From Cyclobacteriaceae bacterium (GTDB taxonomy: Bacteria; Bacteroidota; Bacteroidia; Cytophagales; Cyclobacteriaceae), in NCBI GenBank assembly GCA_028278225.1, contig JANQEU010000069.1, positions 270,672 through 334,671 of the forward strand: a stretch of DNA of 64,000 nt. The letters run 5' to 3'. Position numbers and translations under genes: made by a program. The notes beneath the pieces were generated by a model that was not told where the DNA came from, made no database searches, and saw nothing but the letters and a program-made list of their open reading frames with translations. This document shows, one piece after another, positions 36,228-45,373 of this stretch (position 1 is its first letter; each line of letters begins with the position of its first letter).

Positions 36228-36278
36228 AATCCTGATTTTAGCAGATAATGATTAGTTTGAACCTAAATTTTCAGGAAC

Positions 36279-37019
36279 ATGGTCTGCCTGAACTGCGGAA
36301 ATACTTACAAAGGGAATTACTGTTCGGAATGCGGTCAGCAAGCAACAGTAGAGCGGTTTAACTGGCAGTATCTCTGGAAGACGATCCAAACTTCCTTTGA
36401 TATTGACAAAGGATTTTTTCATACAATTTTAGTACTGCTCTATAAGCCGGGACTCGTGATAAGAGAGTATGTCGAGGGGAAACGTATCGGTTTGTCCAAT
36501 CCCGTGAAAGTATTTATCCTGACGGGAGCGGTGGCGACTTATTTCACTTTCAATTTTCTGAAATTCGGAGAAACCGCCGGACCCTTACAGGTACTTAACC
36601 TGCCGGACCAATTGGGGTTTGGATACTATTCCGGAAAGTATTTTTCCTTCTTTACACTTACTGCACTCCCCTGCTTCGCCTGGTTTAGCTGGATAATTTT
36701 CAGGCCTGCTTTCAATTTTACAGAGAATCTGATCATGAATGTTTACGTCGCCGCAGGTCAGTTTCTAATCATACTCCTGTTTATCCCTTTACTTAATTAT
36801 TCCCCTACTGACCCGATAATAATTGTTTCAGGGCTGGTCAATTTTTCTTATAATGTCTGGGTTTTGAGTGTTTTTTTTAAGGTCAGGGGTTTAACCGGTT
36901 TCGTCAAAGCAATCATTGCCGTCGCACTTCCCCAAATTGCGATGATGTTTATCAATTACTTTCTTTACCGCCTGGCGCCAAAGCGATTCTGGGAGTTTTT
37001 GGATGTTGTATTTGGCTAG
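36279..37019 (+). CDS. DUF3667 membrane protein with N-terminal zinc ribbon
   Basis: A 246-residue protein that begins with a four-Cys ribbon (CLNCGNTYKGNYCSECGQQ), the hallmark of DUF3667, followed by a linker and five hydrophobic segments. Only the ribbon suggests zinc binding. DUF3667 proteins occur across Bacteroidota with unknown function. The start is ATG 36279, 51 bases after the metallopeptidase-HhH gene, so the two could be cotranscribed. Confidence 0.85.
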   Translation: MVCLNCGNTYKGNYCSECGQQATVERFNWQYLWKTIQTSFDIDKGFFHTILVLLYKPGLVIREYVEGKRIGLSNPVKVFILTGAVATYFTFNFLKFGETAGPLQVLNLPDQLGFGYYSGKYFSFFTLTALPCFAWFSWIIFRPAFNFTENLIMNVYVAAGQFLIILLFIPLLNYSPTDPIIIVSGLVNFSYNVWVLSVFFKVRGLTGFVKAIIAVALPQIAMMFINYFLYRLAPKRFWEFLDVVFG

Positions 37020-37109
37020 CCTTCACTGACTCCGCATCATTGAAAATTAATGGACGTTTAGTGAATTTTAATCTTCAAAAATGGCTTCTATATATAAAGA
37101 TCAATCAAA

Positions 37110-37295
37110 ATGAAAAAGTTATTTAAGATCATCGGTGTTGCTATCAGTTCTGCGGGGCTGGTTGTTGCGGGATTGTACTACCTGGGTAAAAGAAGAGCCC
37201 GGCGAAATGAAGTGAAGGAAGAAGTTGAAGGACAGGAAGTCCATTCCGCCAATAACGTTCAAACTCCATCAAAAGATGAAAAAGTCACAGCCTGA
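37110..37295 (+). CDS. Small single-pass membrane protein
   Basis: A 61-residue protein with one hydrophobic helix (MKKLFKIIGVAISSAGLVVA, residues 1-20, to about 27) and a polar, basic then acidic tail. It overlaps the next gene by 20 bases in another frame. It resembles small envelope or stress peptides of the YtxH type in layout only. The overlap with the coding frame after it suggests translational coupling. Confidence 0.55.
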   Translation: MKKLFKIIGVAISSAGLVVAGLYYLGKRRARRNEVKEEVEGQEVHSANNVQTPSKDEKVTA

Positions 37296-37758
37296 AAAAT
37301 CAAAAAGTGATAACACCAGGGGGAAGTCAAAGGTCAGGGAATTCGTTCAGGAATCCAGGGAAAATATTGTGGAAGGAGCTAAAAAGGTGAATGAAGTGTA
37401 CAACGAGCTCTATGAAAAAGTAGAACCAAATGTCAGTGATTTCTACGCAAACAAAGTAAAACCAAAAGCCCGCAATATTTACAAATCAGGTTCAGAAACC
37501 TTCGAACATGTTGCGCAGAGGATACATGGTATAGTCGAAGATTTCAAACATGATCTGGAGATTCGAAATATGACCCATGAAAGGAACAAATCTGTTTTGG
37601 ACCTCGGGTTATCCACCTACCATGAATTCATGAAAAACGGGACGGTGACGAAGAAGTTCCTGACCACTAAAAAGATCGCAGATTTGATGGATAACATCCA
37701 GAGAAAGGAGGAGGAGATCCTCCTGGCCGGCTCCAAAATGGAGGAACAAGACGCTTAA
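37276..37758 (+). CDS. Helical soluble protein, YtxH/late-embryogenesis-like
   Basis: From ATG 37276 the protein has 160 residues. It is highly charged and nearly all helical, with repeated KVNEVYNELYEKVEPNV and ANKVKPKARNIYKSG blocks that recall LEA or YtxH tails. A longer frame from 37225 adds 17 poorly supported residues and was not used. It overlaps the preceding small membrane protein by 20 bases, so the pair probably works together at the membrane. Function is not known. Confidence 0.55.
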   Translation: MKKSQPEKSKSDNTRGKSKVREFVQESRENIVEGAKKVNEVYNELYEKVEPNVSDFYANKVKPKARNIYKSGSETFEHVAQRIHGIVEDFKHDLEIRNMTHERNKSVLDLGLSTYHEFMKNGTVTKKFLTTKKIADLMDNIQRKEEEILLAGSKMEEQDA

Positions 37759-37838
37759 GATCAGCCAAAGAAGCGACACCCGGATAGTGATTTGGAGCCA
37801 GATTTCTTGCTATCTTATGGCCCTAAACAAGTACATCT

Positions 37839-39494
37839 GTGAAATCACTATCCACATTACTAGTTACAATCAGCCTGATATTTTCCTGCTCATCACCTTC
37901 GGAGCGTCCGGCTGATCTCATCATACGAAATGCCAGCATCTGGACGGGCAATGACCAAAATCCGTCTGCTTCGGTCCTGGCTATTAAAAGTGATAAGATC
38001 TTAGCCATAGGTAATGAAGATATTCTAAGCAGTTATAAGTCCTCAACCACTGAGATCATCGACGCCGAAGGGAAATTTATTGTCCCGGGATTTATTGATA
38101 CACATGTTCACTTCCTGTCGGGAAGTTATGGCCTGTCTTCAGTCAAATTAAGAAATGCGGAAACACCTGAGGAATTTGCCCGGCGAATTAAGGATTATGC
38201 TGCGACAGTGCCGGAGGGTACCTGGATCACAGAGGGCGACTGGGATCATCAGCTTTGGGGCGGAGAATTGCCAAGAGCTGACTGGATCGATGAGTTCACT
38301 CCGGGTCATCCTGTTTTTGTTACCCGACTCGACGGACACATTAGCCTCGCGAACTCAAAGGCCATGGAGCTCGCGGGTGTGGATGCCAACACACAGGATG
38401 TTTCAGGCGGCGACATCGTCCGGGATCCTGATGGCAGTCCGACCGGAATTTTCCGGGACAACGCCCAATACCTTATCACCAAGGTAATTACGGAACCGCC
38501 TCCCGAACAAAAGGATAAAGCCATAGTAAATGGAATGAACTATATGGTGGCTAATGGTGTCACTTCAGTCCACAATATGGATCTTGGCGCTTCAACCTCC
38601 ATAATCGATCAGTATGAACGCATCCGGGACAAACAGATCATCCGGTTCTATATGGCAGTAGGTTTATCAAACTGGCAGCAGCTGAAAGAAAAAGTTGAGC
38701 GCGATGGAAGAGGTGACGAATGGCTTAAGATCGGTGTACTAAAGGGCATGGTGGATGGAGCGCTAGGATCGCATACGGCAGCATTTTTCGAGCCTTTTAC
38801 GGATACTCCGGATGACCGTGGGTTCTTTGTGATGGATGAGGATAGTCTTTACAAATGGACTTCCGAGGCGGATAAGGCAGATCTCCATCTTGCAATCCAT
38901 GCCATAGGTGATCGGGCGATCAATACCCTGCTCAATGTCTTCGAGCGGGTTGCGGAAGAAAATGGTCCCGGGGATCGCAGGTTCAGGATCGAACATGCCC
39001 AGCACCTAGACCCGGGAGACATTGCCAGATTCAATGAATTGGGGGTAATAGCCAGCATGCAGCCTTATCATGCCATTGACGACGGCCGGTGGGCGGAAAA
39101 AGTCATAGGACCTGAACGTATTAAGACCACTTACGCCTTTAAATCGCTTTTGGAAGCAAACGCAATGCTGGCATTTGGCAGTGACTGGGCGGTAGCTCCG
39201 GCCACACCTCTCGAAGGAATCTACGCTGCAGTTACCCGTAGGACCCTGGATGAGAAAAACCTGGAGGGTTGGGTCCCTGAACAAAGGATTACGGTAGAAG
39301 AAGCGCTTAAGGCGTATACTGTGGCGGGTGCATACTCATCATTTGAAGAAGATATCAAGGGAAGCCTGGAACCGGGGAAACTGGCGGATTTTGTAATATT
39401 GGATCAGGATCTGCGTAAGATAGATCCTGCGGATATACGCAAGGTGAATATTCTGGCAACTTATGTGGGCGGGAGAAAAGTCTATTCGAAATAA
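37839..39494 (+). CDS. Secreted or lipid-anchored amidohydrolase (YtcJ-like)
   Basis: A 551-residue metal-dependent amidohydrolase. The GTG start at 37839 leads into a lipoprotein signal with lipobox IFSC. The catalytic parts are GFIDTHVHFLSG (the metal-binding HxH), a TSVHNMDLGAS segment, HAIGDRA (H), IEHAQHLDP and the terminal FGSDWAVAP. These match YtcJ-like proteins that act on N-acyl or amide substrates. Its export is unusual for an amidohydrolase and may point to scavenging. Followed by a weak terminator and the aquaporin gene. Confidence 0.85.
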   Translation: MKSLSTLLVTISLIFSCSSPSERPADLIIRNASIWTGNDQNPSASVLAIKSDKILAIGNEDILSSYKSSTTEIIDAEGKFIVPGFIDTHVHFLSGSYGLSSVKLRNAETPEEFARRIKDYAATVPEGTWITEGDWDHQLWGGELPRADWIDEFTPGHPVFVTRLDGHISLANSKAMELAGVDANTQDVSGGDIVRDPDGSPTGIFRDNAQYLITKVITEPPPEQKDKAIVNGMNYMVANGVTSVHNMDLGASTSIIDQYERIRDKQIIRFYMAVGLSNWQQLKEKVERDGRGDEWLKIGVLKGMVDGALGSHTAAFFEPFTDTPDDRGFFVMDEDSLYKWTSEADKADLHLAIHAIGDRAINTLLNVFERVAEENGPGDRRFRIEHAQHLDPGDIARFNELGVIASMQPYHAIDDGRWAEKVIGPERIKTTYAFKSLLEANAMLAFGSDWAVAPATPLEGIYAAVTRRTLDEKNLEGWVPEQRITVEEALKAYTVAGAYSSFEEDIKGSLEPGKLADFVILDQDLRKIDPADIRKVNILATYVGGRKVYSK

Positions 39495-39506
39495 ATCAAG
39501 GAAATT

Positions 39507-39526
39507 AACATTGTGATAATGTTTTT
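39507..39526 (+). terminator. Weak terminator after the amidohydrolase
   Basis: Arms AACATT and AATGTT (39507-39512, 39518-39523) with a 5-base loop are followed by a short T run. Stem energy is low, so this is only a candidate. Confidence 0.4.
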
Positions 39527-39576
39527 GACCTTGTCACTTTTTAAAAAATCCCGATCTTCGTTGTAACGCCTAACCT

Positions 39577-40368
39577 ATGAATGTTTATATCGCTGAATTT
39601 TTTGGAACGGCCATTTTATGCCTCCTGGGATGTGGAGTAAATGCCGGTGTCAGTCTTAATCAATCCTACGCGAAGAATTCGGGTTGGCTGGTCATTGGCT
39701 TTGGATGGGGGCTTGCCGTAACTATGGCGATTTATGCCGTTGGCAGGATCAGCGGTGCACACATCAATCCGGCCGTAACCCTGGGATTAATGGCAAGCGG
39801 TGATTTCCCTGTGGAAAAAGCGTTTGGATACTTGTCCGCACAGTTTCTGGGTGGAGTTGTCGGAGCCTCACTGGTCTGGATCCACTATCTGCCTCACTGG
39901 AAGAAAACGGAAGATCCGGCAGTCAAACTTGGCGTTTTCAGTACTGGCCCCGCAATAGCTAATAATCCTTCAAATCTTATTTCTGAAATAATCGGCACAT
40001 CTGTTCTCTTATTTGTCATCATGCTTATTGGCGCCAACGAATACGCAAAGGGATTTAACCCAATTGCCGTGGGAGCATTGATTGTCGCAATCGGTTTATC
40101 ACTCGGAGGAACTACAGGTTACGCCATCAATCCTGCTCGTGATCTGGGTCCCAGAATTGCCCATGCCATACTTCCTGTTGCGGGAAAAGGTAGCTCTAAC
40201 TGGAAATACGCGTGGATCCCTGTCCTGGGTCCGATCTTAGGAGGAATCCAGGGAACCCTTCTTTATGACGCTTTTTTCAGGTCAAATTATTCCATATGGT
40301 TTATCGGCATTTCCGTTCTCAATATCCTGATCGTTTTTTCCGCATTGTGGTCACGAAATAGGAATTAG
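39577..40368 (+). CDS. glpF: Glycerol facilitator / MIP family channel
   Basis: A 263-residue six-helix channel with both NPA-type loops: GAHINPAVTLG and GYAINPARDLGPR. The Asp after the second motif (NPARD) is the mark of glycerol-conducting GlpF over water-only aquaporins. It would allow glycerol or polyol diffusion through the inner membrane. ATG at 39577. It is not in an operon with glycerol kinase, so the gene symbol is by family. Confidence 0.88.
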   Translation: MNVYIAEFFGTAILCLLGCGVNAGVSLNQSYAKNSGWLVIGFGWGLAVTMAIYAVGRISGAHINPAVTLGLMASGDFPVEKAFGYLSAQFLGGVVGASLVWIHYLPHWKKTEDPAVKLGVFSTGPAIANNPSNLISEIIGTSVLLFVIMLIGANEYAKGFNPIAVGALIVAIGLSLGGTTGYAINPARDLGPRIAHAILPVAGKGSSNWKYAWIPVLGPILGGIQGTLLYDAFFRSNYSIWFIGISVLNILIVFSALWSRNRN

Positions 40369-40504
40369 GACACCGGGTTTTCTGGCTGGGAGTTACCTTT
40401 TGTCATTAGTCCGTGATCCACGGATCAATTTCCACAACCCGAAATGGATCTTATGGGGTAATATTCCAATTAATGTATCCGTGGAAATTTTAGCTGTTAC
40501 CCGG

Positions 40505-40771
40505 TTATCTTAATCCAAACCAGCGCTTCCAAATTGGTTTTTCATGCCACTCGATATGTTTTTCCAGAAGAAAACGGGAATCATTGGCCTGCTGTTGAGC
40601 AGCTTCGGCAGTTTGTCCTGCAGCTTTGGCGGTTTGTTCCGCAGCTTTGGCAGTTTGTTCCGCAGCTTTGGCAGTTTGTTCCGCAGAAATTACCAGTCTT
40701 CGGGTTTCAAGTGTAAGTTGCTTTAGTTCCCTGATTTCATGGTTTAACGCATCCAACCATTCTTCTCGCAT
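40505..40771 (-). CDS. Small repeat-containing hypothetical protein
   Basis: An 88-residue protein with a predicted coiled coil built from four copies of the 7-residue repeat AEQTAKA (with AGQTAEA as the last), then a conserved basic, tryptophan-rich end (HEKPIWKRWFGLR). It starts from ATG 40771. The centre is encoded by the 21-bp tandem repeat listed separately. No homologue family is recognised. The number of repeats may vary between strains. Confidence 0.5.
   Translation of the reverse strand: MREEWLDALNHEIRELKQLTLETRRLVISAEQTAKAAEQTAKAAEQTAKAAGQTAEAAQQQANDSRFLLEKHIEWHEKPIWKRWFGLR
40599..40682 (-). repeat. Tandem repeat, four 21-bp units
   Basis: Four units of 21 bases, each close to GCAGCTTTGGCAGTTTGTTCC, at 40599-40619, 40620-40640, 40641-40661 and 40662-40682. 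The first differs at three positions, the third and fourth are identical. The unit length is a multiple of three, so copy-number change keeps the frame of the host gene 40505-40771. Confidence 0.9.
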
Positions 40772-41023
40772 GCAACAAATTTATTGGAATCGGCAAGGAT
40801 ATGCTATTTTTTCAACAAATCTTATTCCACGATAGGGTTTTATTGAGAATCTGTTTATTCCGTCTGACACAATCAGACAACTATTGAGAGAAACGAAAAA
40901 CTTTCAAATCTGACATTCGGCATCATCCTTCTGTTACCAAGTTTAAAAAATATTTTGTGACCATATTCAAATTAAGTAGATTGGATACCTGTACATACTT
41001 GCTCCTGTTCAGCCTGTTTAAAA

Positions 41024-43399
41024 ATGATTTCTTGTTCAAAATTTCTCCTTCTTCCATTCCTCATTATCCTGTTATCAGGATGCGAGCAAGAGGAAGACTT
41101 CAACGCTCTTCAATATGTAAACCCCAACATCGGGTCAGTCCATGGGCGCTGGTTTTTCTACACACCTGCGGCCCTGCCTTTTGGCATGGCCAAATTAGCA
41201 CCTCACACCAACGCCTATGAGGGAGTTGGAAGCTGGACACCACAGGGATACGATGATCGTCACTTATCTATCGAAGGATTTGGGCATTTTCACGAATTTC
41301 AGATCGGTGGGATCGTTATAATGCCCACGACCGGCGAGTTGAAAACCGTTCCCGGAACACTGGAAGATCCGGATGCGGGCTACCGTTCGCGTTTTGACAA
41401 AGAAGATGAGTATGCCGAACCCGGATATTATGCTGTCCTGCTTAAGGATTACGGCATAAAGGCCGAACTAACAGCGACCGAAAGAGTCGGCTATCACCGG
41501 TATACTTTTCCCCGCACACAATCCGCCCGGCTTGTTTTCGATATAGGTCATAAACAGGGTGAGAGTAGTGATGTCACTGATGCATATGTAGCATTTGTCG
41601 AAGACAATCGCGTTGAAGGTTATGTCGAAACCTACCCGGAATACTCGAAATTCTGTGATCCCGGGAACAGGGTAAAAATGTACTTTCATGCCAGCCTAAG
41701 CAAATCACCGGAGGAAGTTGGGTCGTTCATAGACACACTTGCTACGCCGGGCAATACTTCTTCAGCAGGTGTGAGAAACGGCCTTTATCTCACCTTCGAC
41801 ACCGACGAAAATGAGGTGATCGGGATTAAAGTTGGGTTGTCTTATACAAGTATTGAGAATGCCAGGAAGAATCTTGAAAAAGAGGCAAAAGATCTTACGT
41901 TCGATGAAGTAAAAGAAAACGCAGGCGACATCTGGAACCGGAAACTTGGAAGGATCAAAATTGAGGGGGGTCAGCCAGACGACAGGGTTAAATTTTATAC
42001 GGGACTTTACCATGCCCTGCTGGGTAGGGGACTGGCCAGTGATGTAGATGGAAAATATCCAAAACATGATGGAAGTATCGGGCAGGTTCCTTTGGATGAA
42101 AGGGGAATTCCGGAATACCATCATTACAACACTGATGGTATGTGGGGAGGTTTTTGGAATCTCAGCCAATTATGGACCCTGGTCTACCCGGAATATTACA
42201 GCGAGTACTTGCAATCGAACATTGATTTTTACAAGGAGACAGGTTGGCTTCACGATGGTACGGCTGCAGGCAATTTCACAAATGGAGTCCAGACCAATTT
42301 CCAGGGGCTGTTGATCGCCGGTGCATATAACTGTGGTATACGGGATTTTGACCTGGAAACAGGCTATGAAGCCGCGCTGAAAAATGAAATCGAATTTCGC
42401 GGACGGGATCTGGGCAACGGAAAATATAATCTCGGATGGTTCGTCAATACGGGCTATGTCCCTTTTAAAGATACAACCATCTCCAATGGCTGGGTTTTTA
42501 ATTTTGGTGCCTCTCACACATTGGAGTACAGTTTCAGTTCGTATGCGGTTGCTCAAATGGCAAAGGCTATGAACAGGGATTCCGACTATGAGAAACTAAT
42601 AGCACAGGCAGGGTATTGGAAAAATATTTTTGATCCCGAAACAAAATTCATTCGCCCCAAGCTTCCTGACGGAACGTTCATCGAGGATTTTGACCCTATG
42701 AAGGGCTGGCATGGCTTCCAGGAGGGAAATGCTTACCAGTTCACCTGGTACGTACCCCATGATATTGCCGGTCTGATCGAAGCCGTCGGCCCCGAATTAT
42801 TTGACAGTCGGCTGGAATCGATGTTTGAAAATGCCCGGAAAAGCGTATTTGGGGGAGGACGGGAAATTCACAGTTTTTCAGGAGTTGAAAAGCTCTACAA
42901 CCACGGCAATCAGCCATGTCTGCACAACGCGTGGCTTTTCAACTATACGAAAAGGCCATGGCTCACGCAGAAATGGACCCGCCTCATTTGCAACGAATTC
43001 TACGGAACCGAGGGGTTACATGGCTACGGGTTCGGCCAGGATGAAGATCAGGGCCAGCTGGGCGCCTGGTATGTGATGGCCTCAATGGGACTCTTTGATG
43101 TCCTCGGGCATGCCAATAGTAATCCTACTTTTCAGTTTGGGAGTCCACTGTTCGATAAGATCAGCATTCAACTCAATCGTGACTATTTCCCGGGAGAGGA
43201 GCTTATCATTGAAACAACAAACAACGGACCTGATAATCTGTATGTGCAGTCTGTCTCCTTCAATGGGAGCCCGGTCACAAATAACTGGATAAAACACCAA
43301 CGACTTGTTTCAGGAGGGACGTTAGTATTTGAAATGGACAGCATCCCCAACGAACAGTGGGGCGTGGGGGTTCCTCCGCCCTCGATGAGTATTCAGTAG
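41024..43399 (+). CDS. GH92 family glycoside hydrolase (alpha-mannosidase type), lipoprotein
   Basis: A 791-residue protein with a lipoprotein signal (lipobox LLSGC). The family start is VNPNIGSVHGRWFFYTPAA, PFGMAKLAPHTNA and FGHFHEFQIGG, with later GLYHALLGR, YHHYNTDGMWGGFWNLSQL and the C-terminal GFGQDEDQGQLGAWYVMAS. GH92 enzymes are calcium-dependent exo-alpha-mannosidases used to degrade N-glycans or yeast mannan. It appears anchored at the cell surface. It is a single gene; no SusC/SusD pair lies next to it. Confidence 0.9.
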   Translation: MISCSKFLLLPFLIILLSGCEQEEDFNALQYVNPNIGSVHGRWFFYTPAALPFGMAKLAPHTNAYEGVGSWTPQGYDDRHLSIEGFGHFHEFQIGGIVIMPTTGELKTVPGTLEDPDAGYRSRFDKEDEYAEPGYYAVLLKDYGIKAELTATERVGYHRYTFPRTQSARLVFDIGHKQGESSDVTDAYVAFVEDNRVEGYVETYPEYSKFCDPGNRVKMYFHASLSKSPEEVGSFIDTLATPGNTSSAGVRNGLYLTFDTDENEVIGIKVGLSYTSIENARKNLEKEAKDLTFDEVKENAGDIWNRKLGRIKIEGGQPDDRVKFYTGLYHALLGRGLASDVDGKYPKHDGSIGQVPLDERGIPEYHHYNTDGMWGGFWNLSQLWTLVYPEYYSEYLQSNIDFYKETGWLHDGTAAGNFTNGVQTNFQGLLIAGAYNCGIRDFDLETGYEAALKNEIEFRGRDLGNGKYNLGWFVNTGYVPFKDTTISNGWVFNFGASHTLEYSFSSYAVAQMAKAMNRDSDYEKLIAQAGYWKNIFDPETKFIRPKLPDGTFIEDFDPMKGWHGFQEGNAYQFTWYVPHDIAGLIEAVGPELFDSRLESMFENARKSVFGGGREIHSFSGVEKLYNHGNQPCLHNAWLFNYTKRPWLTQKWTRLICNEFYGTEGLHGYGFGQDEDQGQLGAWYVMASMGLFDVLGHANSNPTFQFGSPLFDKISIQLNRDYFPGEELIIETTNNGPDNLYVQSVSFNGSPVTNNWIKHQRLVSGGTLVFEMDSIPNEQWGVGVPPPSMSIQ

Positions 43400-43508
43400 C
43401 TAGTGGAGTTTTTACAGCAATAGTACTTGAATAAGTCCGGTCAACAATATCATGCAAATTTCGGGAATAGATTTCTGCATTCCTCCGAGTACTCCGTAAT
43501 CATTCCAA

Positions 43509-43780
43509 ATGAAAGCAATATTCAAGAACCTAGAAATGACATCTTGTCTTTGCCAGAGTAACAAGCTCAAAGGGCATGTTGAAGAACAGATGAGGCAGGA
43601 TTTCTGATCTGGCGCGGGAGACCTCCTATTTTTGAACTGGGAATCCAAACTTATCTTTCCTCCGAATGCCTATCCTCGCATCCGGAGGAGTTTGGACAGC
43701 CCTGGATTACTCCTGAGAAATTATTTTTTGCACTTTTAGGCATTACATCGTTGATGATGACACTACTGGGACTGGCATAA
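43509..43780 (+). pseudogene. Possible frameshifted small membrane-anchored gene
   Basis: An ATG at 43509 opens 32 codons with a CxC-like start (MTSCLCQSNKLKGHVEEQ) and hits a stop at 43605-43607. In another frame, from about 43592, a continuous stretch reads AGFLIWRGRPPIFELG and ends FFALLGITSLMMTLLGLA with a stop at 43778-43780. Together they look like one roughly 90-residue protein with a C-terminal membrane helix, broken by one frameshift. A terminator follows 20 bases later. I could not name a family; chance is possible. Confidence 0.35.
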
Positions 43781-43799
43781 GACACCAACAATGGCTTAA

Positions 43800-43836
43800 A
43801 AAAGAAGCCGGCCCTGGAATTGAGACGGCCTCTTTT
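43800..43836. terminator. Bidirectional terminator hairpin
   Basis: Arms AAAAGAAGCCG (43800-43810) and CGGCCTCTTTT (43826-43836) pair at 10 of 11 positions around a 15-base loop, with T on both strands. It lies between the GH92/pseudogene region and the convergent repeat lipoprotein (43899-45068). The rest of the 499-base gap 43400-43898 holds the decayed frame described above and nothing else I can support. Confidence 0.75.
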
Positions 43837-43898
43837 CTGTAAATGAGAACACTTAATGGAGGGATTTACCTAGTACACCTCCTTTAGCCTTGTTTAAT

Positions 43899-45068
43899 TT
43901 AGTTTACCCCAGCAAAGTAAAATCGGGTTAGTTCTCCGGTACTTCCAGTTACAGATATTGGATTGCTATCGTCGAAATATCCATTACCAACGGCCAGTCG
44001 AATTAGCATATTGCCTCCATTATAATCTGGGTTCCAGTAAATCTTATCAGCTTTGCCATCCCCGTCAACGTCCGTAAAATAAAACCGGGTATCTTGAGCA
44101 CTGCTACCTGAAGAATGTTTCTGCTGAGTATCGTCGAAATATCCATTCCCCGTCGCTATCCGGACGATAATATTCCCCCCGGAAACTTCACGGTTCCAGT
44201 AGATTTTATCATCTTTACCGTCACCCGTCACATCTGCAAAGTACCACTTGGTGTTTGATGATTTACTTCCAGCAGATTTTTTTAGAGTAGAGGAGAAATA
44301 CCCAGTACTTGCACTACCATTGGCAAGTCGGATCTGAATATTACCGTTACTAAAATTTCTGTTCCAATAGATTTTATCTGCCCGGTTGTCGCCACTAACA
44401 TCCGCAAAATACCAATTGGTGGCGGTATTATTGCTACCAGCCGAACCGTAGTATGAACTCGTAAATAAATCGGCACTACCGTCTGCCAGATAAACGAGTA
44501 CATTGCCGTTGTTCGTGTAAGGATTCCAATAGATTTTTTCAGCCTTGGAATCCCCAGTTACATCAATGAAATAAAATCTTGTTGCATCACCTCTACTTCC
44601 GGTTGATCCGATTTCCTCACTGGAAAAGTAACCGTACCCTGTAGCCAGGAACACTAGTACATTCCCTCCATGATGGCTTTTGCTCCAATAGATCTTGTCT
44701 GCTTTTCCATCTCCATTAATGTCGGCAAAAGACAATTTGGTTGCAGTATCCTGACTGCCATTGGTACTCGTTGTATATCCACTACCGTAGTAGGTAGGGG
44801 CGCCGGAGTTTAAATAAGTCAGAACATTTCCGCCATTGAAACTGGGATTCCAATACATCTTATCCATGGACCCATTTCCCATTGCAATGGTTCTTCCCAT
44901 TGAATTAACCTCCTCCATCACTTCTGAATCAGATGACCCGGAACTCAATTCTTCTTTTTCCATTGCCCCCGAATCCACCGTATAATCCGGTTCTTCACAA
45001 GAAGTAAACAGGTAGACGGAAAACCATAGTAGGCATGCCAGTTTAATTGATTTTTCTGTTGTTTTCAT
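43899..45068 (-). CDS. Lipoprotein with six FG-GAP/VCBS-like repeats
   Basis: A 389-residue lipoprotein (signal ending LFTSC) followed by an acidic Ser/Glu linker and six repeats of 50-56 residues. Each repeat has KIYWN at its start, a GNV-LxYLA strand pair and ends with FADVxGDGKAD-type residues that should bind calcium. The D-x-D-G motif recurs in most units, while the last unit lacks it (FAGVN). The repeats would form a beta-propeller-like domain on the cell surface. ATG at 45068, divergent from the amidohydrolase gene 45426 and flanked by the palindromes in the gap. Confidence 0.8.
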   Translation of the reverse strand: MKTTEKSIKLACLLWFSVYLFTSCEEPDYTVDSGAMEKEELSSGSSDSEVMEEVNSMGRTIAMGNGSMDKMYWNPSFNGGNVLTYLNSGAPTYYGSGYTTSTNGSQDTATKLSFADINGDGKADKIYWSKSHHGGNVLVFLATGYGYFSSEEIGSTGSRGDATRFYFIDVTGDSKAEKIYWNPYTNNGNVLVYLADGSADLFTSSYYGSAGSNNTATNWYFADVSGDNRADKIYWNRNFSNGNIQIRLANGSASTGYFSSTLKKSAGSKSSNTKWYFADVTGDGKDDKIYWNREVSGGNIIVRIATGNGYFDDTQQKHSSGSSAQDTRFYFTDVDGDGKADKIYWNPDYNGGNMLIRLAVGNGYFDDSNPISVTGSTGELTRFYFAGVN

Positions 45069-45221
45069 AAGGCTCTATATATAATTGTTTAGAAAGTTTA
45101 ATTCTTGTTTTGATACCAGGATATTCCTACCCCTGTTAACGGGTTGGAATCCACAAGCTATTATGACTTGCTCGGTGTACAAATGTCAGCTGTCTGGTAT
45201 TTCCATGACATTCATCAGTTG

Positions 45222-45289
45222 TTTATCATATGATAACATTCGATCCGGAAAAAGCTCATTTTGACAGCTAAATGTTATCATATGATAAA
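45222..45289. promoter_or_regulatory. Two identical operator palindromes in inverted arrangement
   Basis: A 19-base site TTTATCATATGATAACATT (45222-45240) and its exact reverse complement at 45271-45289 are separated by 30 bases. Each contains a 14-base perfect palindrome (TTATCATATGATAA). They sit in the 357-base gap (45069-45425) between the divergent lipoprotein and amidohydrolase genes, 153 bases from the first start. The centre-to-centre distance is 49 bases. This is the pattern of cooperative binding by a dimeric regulator; the regulator is not encoded nearby. Confidence 0.7.
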
Positions 45290-45373
45290 TAATGGTTTTC
45301 CTATTTTTAGAACCCCCGACTCACAATTCATCAATCGAAACTGGGAACCCAAACTTTGTGTCATACCGGGATT

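Noticed and set aside
40416..40500. Inverted pieces ATCCACGGAT / ATCCGTGGA in the gap after glpF
   Set aside because: The arms are short, 50 or more bases apart, and several alternative pairings compete, so no defined structure can be supported.
40599..40682. Repeats that could be taken for a small CRISPR array
   Set aside because: Units are head-to-tail without spacers, are a multiple of three and lie inside a coding frame.
42048..42314. Several 60-135 codon frames inside the GH92 gene on both strands
   Set aside because: They are shadows of a well-supported long coding region with clear family motifs.
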